From NCBI GenBank assembly GCA_023055505.1, contig JALIRH010000003.1, forward strand, positions 3,039,501 to 3,103,500: a stretch of 64,000 nucleotides of DNA, read 5' to 3'. This document shows, one piece after another, positions 1-49,557 of this stretch. Position 1 is the stretch's first letter; every line of letters starts with the position of its first letter. Both the position numbers and the translations under genes were made by a program. Under the pieces are notes generated by a model. The model was given only the letters and a program-made list of their open reading frames with translations, had not been told where the DNA came from and did not search any database. This DNA is from Callipepla californica brunnescens (Eukaryota; Chordata; Aves; Galliformes; Odontophoridae).

Positions 1-741
1 CTGTATAAGTCAGTCTCTTCCAGAATAAAGGCACAATTGATGTGTTTGTTTTTTTCTGCGGACAACTTAAACGTGGCTCGGAAAAAGTTAATCAAGTTCA
101 TGAGAGCCAACGTGTGTGGTATATTTTTCCTACTGTTACATATCTACGTCCCAGTATTGCATGTTAATTAATGCATGTAAGCTTTTTGCCCAACACTAAC
201 TTCATCGCTCCTCGCAGCAGGTTCTCCACTTCTGTTGAGGTGCTTATTGAAGGATTTGCTGCCACCCTCTGCAGCTCTTCTCCTGAACACTGATTCCTTC
301 CATAGCTATAATTTGTCTGCCAAATGACTTTATCAGTTGGAAAGGCTCATTTCAGATACTACTTCCTTTTTTGCTTATTTTTAACTGAGTGCTGCCAGAA
401 GAAAGAAGGGGTTAAAGCGTGGGAGGATTGCTGAGAAAAAGGGTTTGGTTAATGACAGCAGGACTGCATCTCACACACACCATAGTTTGTTTATTCTTCT
501 GTAAACAGCAAAAAGAATTATCATCATCATGGTAAGGCAAATGGTACTCTTCTTTTCTTCTTTAAACCCCGGCAGAAATCTTTGGGTTCCTACACAATTG
601 CTTTTCTTTTAATTGTGAAATCAGTTTGATTACCATTAGTTTTATAGAGTGTCTCTTTAAATAACAGATGCTGACAGAAGGGGAGGGGGTAAGGATTTTA
701 GCGTATGGAAATAACTAGCTCTGGGGAAGAGGAGATGGGAG

Positions 742-767
742 CAGGCATGTCTTTTCTGACATGCCTG
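742..767. promoter_or_regulatory. Perfect inverted repeat resembling a p53-family response element
   Basis: Two 10-base arms, CAGGCATGTC (742-751) and GACATGCCTG (758-767), are exact reverse complements around a 6-base loop. Read as p53 half-sites (RRRCWWGYYY), AGGCATGTCT (743-752) matches 10 of 10 positions and TGACATGCCT (757-766) matches 9 of 10, with a 4-base spacer, which is inside the tolerated range. It lies about 4.8 kb upstream of the inferred CRYBG1 exon 1. Function is inference. Confidence 0.45.
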
Positions 768-3246
768 TTCTTTTTTATCAGCCTCTTTTCCTAAATACTG
801 ATTTAATTATCTGTTCAAATTTTACTTGTGCTTCTTTGCTTTTGCTGAGCTTTCTGAGTAATTTTGTTTACTTGTTTGGGCACAATTTGCTGCTTTCAGG
901 CTAGCTTGGTTTTCTTTATGTATATATATTGAATATCTAAATATTTTATTTTGGCATCTAAGAAATAATACAGAATTTACACTTATATCTCTGCTTCATG
1001 AGGTGAATGTTTCCTTAGAAAAGAAAATCAGTTAAACACGTAGACTCAATATTAGTGTTACTCTAGATGCTGTTGCAAAATGGTCCATTTTCAGAATACA
1101 TCTGAACTACAAAACTAGTTTAACACTGAACGCTGAATTGGAAACAGACAGGTCTGCAGGGAAGATAGGATATATAAAGGAAAAGGGTGACTGTCAGAAA
1201 CAATGTCTGTTCATTTCACTTCATTCTGCTCAGTATTCTTGTATTTATAGCTCCCTGGTTATTCAGACAAATTCCACAGCCTCTGTAACGACATTCCCTG
1301 TAGAGAGAGCTCAGGTAAAAGTGAAATTGTTAGGAACAGCTGTAGATGGATGTTATTCTTACGTAGTCGTACCACTTGGAGAGTTGCAAGACGGAGGGAG
1401 TGATTTCCATGCTCGGATGAACACTTTACATTTACAGCATATTTCTTTCTCTGCATCTGAAGAGGAAACTGCCAACCTGGAATCTGATGTATTTAAAAGA
1501 AATGCTAAAAATGTTTAGCATGTGGGTGCCAAACTTCTGTTACTTGGAGGAAGGCAGTGTGTGGGATAGAGTATTTGTAATAGTAACTCCTCTTTTGGGG
1601 CTTTGTGAAGGGTCACCACAAACAAGGAAAAGATATTTTAGTGAACTGAAATGATTCAAATCCATGTTACTGTTGATAAGCAAATGGTAAAAGTAGAAAT
1701 CACTTAGGATAACGTGAAATACAATTTTGTTTTTTTCTCTCCCTCACGATCATAAGATTCCCCAAACTGTTTCAGGTCAAATGTTTTGTTAATTTTTTTC
1801 CCATGCTTTTTAAATAAGAGTACAAGCAAAAACAGCAAGCTTTAATTTCTTTTTACAGCTCCCTTTTTCCTTCTGCCAGTAGTTAGGGCACTCACCCGGG
1901 AAGTGGGAGAGTGGGGCAACCTTCCCTCAGTAGCACTGGAAGCAGGATATTGAGCGGCTCTTGTGCTGCTCAGACATTTCTCTTAGCTTTCACTTGTACA
2001 GCCTTTCCTTCTAGTCCTTCTCCTACCACTTTTACGGCACATTTTGACAACATTACTCCAGCAAAGTTTTCCACCTAACAAAGCCTAGCACTGCAAATGC
2101 TGAATATTTGAGTCAGTCACTGTGAAGAACACTACAGCTTGAAGAGTAGTACTTCATTTAAATGTTCTTGGCTAATGCACTTCTTGGGATATCATGTGAC
2201 TGACAGAACTCTGAGGCTTTCTGTTTCTCATGGTTCTAAGAATTATGATTTAAAGAGATCCACTGGTACCTATATTATCAGAAATGTTCAAAGTAGAGGG
2301 GTAGCAAAAGTTTGCACGTGACTTGAGATCTATAGTCTTCTAGTGAATGTTAAAGCCAAACTTACACCAACATATTTGTTGTGTTTTTTCTTTTTGTTTT
2401 TTTTTTTTTCCTCTGAATGTGAACACGTGCTATCAAATACGTGTTTAAATTGCAGGAGAACTATCCACATTAGATATTCCACCTATTAGTTACCAGAGAA
2501 TTGCATATGACTAGTACAAATACTACCTTTTTTCTATAATGTATACCCTAAGAAGTGTTCTCAGTCATGTTCAACTGACTCAGATGAAGTAATCTAGCAA
2601 AATAACACCCCATTGATCCCTCAAGACAGAGCCTGAAGCTCTGATTCAACAAATCACAGTTGCTTATGCATACTCTCTTCTGGAGACCAGCAAAGCACAT
2701 ATTTAATTACTTTGTTAAATTAGGGGTTTGGCTGTGGCAGCTTACGTTAGTTAATGAGGGAAAACAAAAAACAAAAAACAAAAATGAGAAAAGAACATCC
2801 AGAAACAGAGGAAATATTTTGATGCTGACATGAATATAAACACAAACAAGATTTACATTTCTTCATTAAGAAGCAAGCACCTTGCTTTCAGATTAGAACA
2901 CAACTTTAAAGGCTCCTGCAGTACACTTGAAACAGCTTCCTGCGTTCTGTCCAAGGACAGGCGAGCTCTCCTTTTTATCTTTTTTCCCCTTAAAAATTGA
3001 CACTGCTGCGTCCTTTCATCAGGGATTTCTGCAATGGCTAATGTCTCAACGTTGAGAATGCTGAAGGTGACACACATCGAAGAAGCCTGTTTAGCACAGA
3101 GAGGATGCTTCTTGCTCTCTGAAAATCCGATATTTATTTGTTGTGCTCTGTCGGGTTGGGCCCCATGTGTTTGTATCCTGAGAACCTTGGTCTCTGTGCC
3201 CTCTTGCACTGGCAGTACTGGCTCATCTACATTTATCTGAGTTAAA

Positions 3247-3320
3247 ATACAAGCTCTTCAGGGCAAGTGCCTGGCCTTTTATGTGTTTTGAAAGAGCTGT
3301 ATGTAATTAAAGTACTTTGT
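3247..3320 (+). repeat. Possible ancient L3/CR1-type repeat tail
   Basis: The stretch reads like the widespread amniote repeat tail of the form AAGCTCTT..GGGCA....TGTGTTT....GTA.AGC. It resembles the segment at 16738-16830, suggesting the same family. Divergence is high and the assignment is from memory of the family only. Confidence 0.3.
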
Positions 3321-4830
3321 ATGAAGAAATTACTTCAAAACAGTTTACATAGGGCAGCTATTTCAAGATCAAGCAAAAATATCCAGCCTTGTTCCCTGAG
3401 GAAACAAGGCTTATGTGACTGGACTGGCTGGCTGCCCCTCCTCCTTTCCATCCAACACCTTTTGAACTTGTTGGGCAGTTTAAACTACATTTGAAAGGGG
3501 GAGACGTCTCAAAGATAATTAAGTTCCCATGGACTTTATGAAAATCAGCCGCTGGGAAGTGAGAAATCCAGATCGACGGTTCAAATAACTAATTTTTTCC
3601 GAGTGTAATCTTGCAAACCCAAAGCTTGACTGCAAGTGTCATAATAATGGCCGTCAGGTTGATAATGTAATCCCAAGTTATTTAGAGGACCAACAATTAT
3701 TTTTCAGCTGAATAGTAATATGCAGATTGAAACCATAATCAGGTTAAATTTCCCCTATTTTGGGCTTCTAGCAGTTTTTGGTATGACTAACTGAGTGCAT
3801 CCTCCTCACACTTGCAGTTATTATGAGTTTTCAGACGGTGTTACTCATTGCTTATTAGCTTCCTTTAATTTGTTGTGCACATTTCTCGTTTTATTTTTTT
3901 TTAGCTAACAGTGTTCCATCCTTATACCTTCCCAACAATTAATTAGTACTGGCAATGCATTCGGAGAATAGTAATAATGAAACAGATAGTAATTGGGCTA
4001 TGATACTCGAGATTATTTTCTGTGATAGGGAAATTTACGGCTGGTTTTGTTATCACAAAAGCACCTAAACTCTCTGAGCTGTGTGAACTTTATGCAGAGC
4101 TTGATGTTCCTCTTCATTTAATTGAGTGTTTTGGTTTGGCTGGTTGGAAGCAGTCAGTGAAGGGAGGGAAACAACAGACATCAGGTTTTCTCATTTGCAG
4201 ATGATTTCACTCTACAAATACATAAAAGAAAATAAGCCAGCAAAACTTAAAAGTCCTGATCAGGATCATTGATTTGCACATTTGAGAGCTGCTGGGGAGG
4301 TCACTATATGCACGGAGATGAGGCTTTGATGGTGGTACAGTTGCTTATCAGCTGTATAAGCAAAACACTGAAGACAGGCAGGTAAGGACAGGAGATCTCA
4401 TGGATTTTTGTTGGTTGGGGTACAACGTGCCAACTGTACAAATGAATTTCCTCATTTTAGGCCTTCAGTTTTCAGGTGCTTGGGCAAACTTGCTGCGTAC
4501 CATTTCACCATCAGCAGGCTCAGCGGGGCCACCCAGAACAGGGAGTTTTATAACTCCTGACATTTGGAGTAGTTTTAGAACTGAGACCGGCAGCTGTTCT
4601 GCTGATTATGCAAAAATAAGGCACCTACTGCGCAAAAAAACCCGCCCATCGCTTCAATAGCCGGAGGGTGGGCCGGGCGTAGGGGTTAACCTGGTGCCTC
4701 TCCGCCTCTGCAGAGGCCTCTGCAGATCTCTGCGTGGTGGTCCTTCCTGACGAAGCTGTTACACTTCATTTAAGTCATTAAGCGTTAATTAGAAGAGGGC
4801 TAGTTTAGCATTCATTAAACATTAAATACT

Positions 4831-5950
4831 AATTGAGCGCCCGGGGAGAGCGCCGGCACCATTAGGCAGCGGAGTCATTCTCACGCCTGCCCGGCCGGGT
4901 ACGGGGCAGGCTGGGGGGAGCCGCCCGGGCGTGGGGCGAACCACCGCCCCGGGCCCCGCAGCGCTGCCCCAGGCGGCCCCGACCCGCGGGCGACGCGCCA
5001 GGGGCGGGCTGAGGCGGCGGCACAAGGCGGCGTGGAGCCGCGCCCGCCGGCCCGTGAGGCGGTAAACGCGGTTCATCGCCCCGCGGGGCTTTGAACTCGG
5101 ATCTGCCGGGAGGGTTCGGCCGGGCAAGGTCGCGCCGGTGCCCCGCTGGGTCTCGGCACCTCCGCGCCGCCGGGCCCGCGCTGAGCCCACGGCAGCGGGT
5201 GTCGGGACGGCAGCGCCGCCTCGCCTTCCTTCTCTTCCCTTCCCTTCTCCGCAGGTGGGGCTGCGCGGAGCCCGGCCCGCCTCTCCTGGCGCTCGGCCCT
5301 CAGCATCAGCAGTGTGGCGGTTTTGCCCGCGGCGGCGTTTTGCCCTCAATAACGTCGCGGCCGCCGCCGCACTGCCCGCGCTTCTGCGGGACGGGCTCTA
5401 ACAGCTCTCGCCCGATCGCCGCCGCTCCGCGCCCCGTCCCCTCCTCGCCGTCCGGCAGAAGCTGCCCGGCCAGGTAGAGCCGCTGCCCGCGGCGGAGGCG
5501 GCGGCTCGGGGCGGGCCGGGGCGAGCTGCGGGGGCGGGCCGAGGCGGAGCGCCCAGACGGCCGGCGCCGAGGTAGCGGCGTGCGGGTCAGCTCCGAGCCG
5601 AGCCGCGCCGCGCCGGGCGGTGAGTGCGGGGGACGTCTCTCGGCGGGGCGGGGGAGGCGTCGCGCTGCGGAGCCGGGCGGGATGCGGGGCGGCGCTGGGT
5701 AAAGTCCTGCTCCCTCCCGCCGCTCGCCCCGACCCGGGCTGGGGAAGAGTGGCGGGGGTGCGGGCGGCTGTGGGCGTCCCCGAGGGCGGGGAGCGGCGGC
5801 CGCGCTGCTCCGTCCGTGGCGGGAGCGGGAGCGCGGCTCGCAGCCAACCCGCGGCCGTCCCGTGCCCGCGTGGGGAAAGGCGCCGCGCGGCGGGGGCCGG
5901 CGTGGAGATCATCGGGAGGTGCCGAGGGCCGGAGTAGGAAATGTTGGAGG
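4831..5950 (+). promoter_or_regulatory. CRYBG1: CpG island promoter of CRYBG1
   Basis: A sharp change to very high GC with dense CpG begins just after 4830 and ends near 5950, unlike the AT-rich flanks. It contains GC-box (SP-type) words GGGGCGGGCC near 5509 and GGGGGCGGGCC near 5529, and no clear TATA box. A consensus splice donor follows at 5620. Such islands mark vertebrate promoters, and the next + strand exon is CRYBG1 at 6694, so this is its likely proximal (short-form) promoter. The many open frames here on both strands are a by-product of GC richness and lack of stops. The exact transcription start is not visible. Confidence 0.8.
5540..5619 (+). other. CRYBG1: Probable non-coding exon 1 of CRYBG1 (5' end unknown)
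   Basis: The sequence GGCG|GTGAGTGCGG puts an almost perfect splice donor after 5619, just downstream of the GC boxes. No ATG occurs in the several hundred bases upstream of the donor, so if this exon joins the exon at 6694 it is untranslated or start selection lies elsewhere. The left boundary given is only an estimate below the GC boxes. A transcript read would be needed to prove this exon. Confidence 0.45.
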
Positions 5951-6693
5951 TGTTTAGAAATACACGGCTCAAAACACGTATTCATCGCGCCGGCATGTAA
6001 AAAGTGCTAATATATTAAAATGCAAATGGGCTTCTGTGCTCGGCAATGCTATTGCGTGTTTCCTGTTTACCATGTTAATTAGAAGTTGTAAGGGAAAACT
6101 TCACGGGGAGTGATGCAGGGCAGCGTTTAACCTGGGAATGCTCACTGAATGATGCAGTGGCTTCGGTTGTTTTCAGCTTTCTGGCCCAAATCATGAGCAG
6201 ATATTTAGGGGCTTCGTTAGGAAAAATGTAGTAAACAAAATGTAACTTACACTTGTTTCCATTAGCAGAAGCCTCAGCCGATACGGAAGCTTTAGCTCCA
6301 TGCTGTGTTTTTGACACTTAAGGTTTTGACCAAGCAGCATGTTTCCCCTGCCCCACAACTCCAGAATACTTTATTACTTCGGGTGATATTAACTAATTGT
6401 GCAACAGCTTGAGATCTAGGACATACAACACTGCTATTGTAGGGCAAGATGAGCGTGCCTGTAAACAAACACAGGCAAACATGCGAGGAGGAAAATCTTG
6501 AGGTTCTAATTGCGTTTTGAGGTGTTTCTGTTTGTTTTTTTATTAGAACTAGTAGCATTTAATATGCGTGGGGTTTTTTTTGTTTTGTTTTCTTGTTCAT
6601 CGTATCCTTTTAAATGCAAGGTGGAATTAATACAGACGTGCTTATGAAAGAAACACTTCTGACCTTAACCAAATGTTTTGTTTGTTTTTGTAG

Positions 6694-46950
<40,257 letters not shown>

Positions 46951-47303
46951 TTCCGAACGAGAAAGGTGATGTCTGAATTGGGCACTGTTCTGGACACTAG
47001 CATTGGCACTGCCAGCTTTGAAGGATGCAAGATCAACATCAGGAGCTCTGTCTTAGCAGCTTTACAAACAACAAGCAACAAAATATCTCTTTACGAACCC
47101 TGTGAAAGCTTGGGTAGCTCTCAACCTTTTTTTAAATCATTGCAGCTCTGAGACAGAGAATGGTAGTGTGCTTCAGACTAGCAGGGAAGAACCAGAGGTG
47201 GGAGAGGCTCCAGAGTTACAATTGTGTCAGTGAGTACTTAATCCAGAACAGTCAGGAAGTAGAATTTTAAATTATTTTTAAAGGGTTTGTTGTTTTTGTG
47301 TTG

Positions 47304-47329
47304 TTTTTTTTTTTTTTTTTTTTTTTTTT
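47304..47329 (+). repeat. 26-T homopolymer in the CRYBG1 3' region
   Basis: An uninterrupted T run lies about 350 bases past the CRYBG1 stop. Similar runs lie in introns at 15328-15355 and 21882-21907. Such tracts are often length-variable and prone to sequencing error. Confidence 0.8.
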
Positions 47330-48532
47330 AACTAAGGGCTAAAATAATTAAAGCTTATTTTATAAAGGACAGGAGTGCAATGTGTATACGGTATAGCAGT
47401 TCAGGCCTGCTGGCTGATAGCATAGAGGAATATTCACTACTGAAAATTTAATATATTTGTCTCACTGTAACAAATGTATGTTTACTGAAAGCTTAAGACC
47501 ACTAGCAAACAGCAGATCCAAGCAATGTTTAACAGGTGGTTTCAAATATAGTTAGTGTGCTAAAGTAATAAGTCCTAAATTAAGATGAAAAATAATCTAG
47601 GTTTTCTCACATAGAGAGAGGATATATATGAGTAGATGGTGGTTAGAAAAAGAGAGGGTTGACAAAAGAATTCATCAGAATGTGAAGAACTTGCCTGCCC
47701 ATTTCCTAAGCTGCCTAATTGTTTGGTTACATGTATTTTACTTCTTTGCCAAGTCAGATTGTATTTTTTAAAATAGCTCCAGTAAGTACAGTCTTCCTGA
47801 ACTCTAGATTCACTTTCTATATATATATTAAAAAAAAAAAGAATTCTCAAAGAAACTATCGATAACCATGACTGCAAAAGCATCTAAGCACAGTGGTTAC
47901 CAGGCTTTTTAGCCACCAACTTTTGGCCTATGCTCTGGCTTGCTATGGAGAATGCCTGACTCCCTGGGCTTTTGGGTGGTGCTGCAGAGCTGCTTGCTCC
48001 CAGTTTCTGCTGGGAAGCAGAATGAATACAAAGGCACTCCCCGCTCAAAGCGAGCACTGCAGGTTGAGTAAAGGATGTGTCACACATGAGACACACGCAG
48101 TGACTCCTGGACATTTATTCTGTTACTCTGCTCTGAACCTTAGTTTTATAGAATAATATTGGCAGAAAAGTAAAATATGGAACAAAAAAAAAAACCCTTT
48201 TGTACTATGCTGCTGTGTTTTGTTCTGGCTTAGCTCAGTGTTACAACATGCTGCTCCTAGGAGCACCCAGACCTTTGTCTTGCACAGTAAGTCTGTTCAA
48301 AAGTAACAATTTAATTAGTATTGTGTTGCCTCAAAGGACACTGGTGCTTGCGTTGTCACCGCCCTGGAGGAAGTGCCTTACTGATTTTCTTCCTGTACAG
48401 AAGTACTGAAGTTTTGTTGCTCTGAAATGTGCTGCTTTTAGTTCTTCATAGAAAATATACTGTTACTGGTTCCAAGCAGTGGTACTTTGTCATACCAGTG
48501 TGCTCTTGCTATATATAATATAGCACTTCATA

Positions 48533-48538
48533 AATAAA
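48533..48538 (+). terminator. CRYBG1: Candidate CRYBG1 poly(A) signal AATAAA
   Basis: This is the only canonical + strand hexamer I find between the CRYBG1 stop and the RTN4IP1 stop. It is 1.6 kb past the stop codon. A strong GT-rich downstream element is not obvious, so earlier ATTAAA variants could also be used. Confidence 0.4.
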
Positions 48539-49439
48539 TTTAACTTAGGTAACAACTTATTGAAATTATTTGACAGTTCTGCTTCTAACTTAAAAAATAT
48601 CACCTTCCTAGCTTGTGATTTTCTCTGGCACTAATTCCTCTGCTACAGCTGCAGGCTCTGAGGAAGGGGTGCTTCTCCTGTACAAAGAGGTGCTGCACAG
48701 TGCACAGGGGGCTGCATTATCACATGGCTGCTGCTTCTGCCCCCAGTAATGCGCTGTGTGATGTGACATGGCTTTTCCATGGCCATGGCTGCAATACAGG
48801 AACTGTGCAGCTCTCAATTAGAAGGTTACCACTTTCCTTTGATCTACCTGCGCAGCTGCAGGTAAGTAATTCACGTGTGTCTCTGACATGATGGTAGTGT
48901 TAAAAACAGACCAACAGGTTCAAACACTTCAGCAGCACTGGCTGAGATAGGGGGCAATTTCCCTCATCACTGCCAAAATCATGTCTGGCTGTCCTGAATA
49001 TATAAAGGCAAACAGAACTGAGGAAAGGAGAAAAGGATGGGTCCATGGGTTCTATATGGACAGTCAGATGACAGTGTCTCACCATCGTGGTATTTAGCTA
49101 AAACCACCCAGAAAACAAAAGCTCCAAACTGAAAATGCTGCCACGCTTCTCAGGGCCCAAAACTGAGACATGTCCTGCAGAAGTCACAGCTACATTTGTA
49201 AGATGGTTTTCATTGAGAAATACACGGAGAGATGTTAGTATTTCTTATATGTATCAGCAGTTCATATCAGGCAGTGTATGAAAGGAAGCAAAGAGGCTTT
49301 TCTCAAGCAAAACAACTTTTTAAATGATTCATTCTTTAAGAGCTTTGTAAGGAGCAGCAGTTGCTACATACCAATTCAGGTTCAAGTGTATTTTACCAGT
49401 TAAGCATGTGACTGAAGGCACAACAACTATTAGAGTTGC

Positions 49440-49452
49440 TTTATTTTTTATT
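49440..49452 (-). terminator. RTN4IP1: Two AATAAA hexamers overlapping the RTN4IP1 stop codon
   Basis: On the minus strand AATAAA occurs at 49452-49447 (inside the Asn-Lys codons) and again at 49445-49440, spanning the TAA stop. If used, cleavage would give a 3' untranslated region of only some tens of bases. Whether it is used is unknown. Confidence 0.4.
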
Positions 49453-49557
49453 AGTGACATCAATCACTGTTTTTCCACGTGCGTGTCCTCCTTCTAGTTT
49501 CAGAAACGCCTTTGGAACTTCAGAAAAAGGGAAGACTTGTTCAATAACTGGCTGAAT
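49441..49557 (-). CDS. RTN4IP1: RTN4IP1 terminal coding exon
   Basis: On the minus strand the acceptor TTTATTCTGCAG is followed by [38 protein letters not shown] and TAA (49441-49443). This matches the family's conserved C-terminal segment (PVIEQ.FPFS.VP.AFLK...GHARGKTVI). Compared with my memory of the human protein, the tail after DV is a few residues longer. Phase 0 entry agrees with the previous exon. Confidence 0.95.
   Translation of the reverse strand: MQPVIEQVFPFSEVPKAFLKLEGGHARGKTVIDVTNKK

Larger units (their letters stand above)
1..4830. other. Non-coding region upstream of the CRYBG1 CpG island
   Basis: No convincing coding exon is visible. The open frames are short, start at non-ATG codons or lack splice context. 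The region is AT-rich and holds a perfect inverted repeat near 742-767, a possible ancient L3/CR1-type repeat near 3247-3320, and a stretch at 3490-3790 dense in TAAT-type words that could be a conserved non-coding element. If a longer CRYBG1 transcript starts outside the window, as is known in mammals, this is intron; otherwise it is intergenic sequence on the ATG5 side. The sequence alone cannot decide. Confidence 0.6.
46951..49440. other. Convergent 3' region between CRYBG1 and RTN4IP1
   Basis: This is the 2.5-kb space between the two stop codons, presumably holding both 3' untranslated regions. On the + strand it has ATTAAA at 47347-47352 and 47827-47832 and AATAAA at 48533-48538 as candidate CRYBG1 poly(A) signals, and a 26-T run at 47304-47329. 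On the - strand it has ATTAAA (48310-48315) and AATAAA (48114-48119) as distal RTN4IP1 candidates. No other gene is recognised. Confidence 0.6.

Noticed and set aside
1138..1518. 126-codon + strand open frame upstream of the CpG island
   Set aside because: Begins at a TTG, has no convincing splice sites at both ends and no protein family I recognise.
4822..6010. Many long open frames on both strands across the CpG island (up to about 208 codons)
   Set aside because: They are Arg/Ala/Pro/Gly-rich translations expected from GC-rich sequence without stops, overlap each other on both strands, and none joins in frame with CRYBG1.
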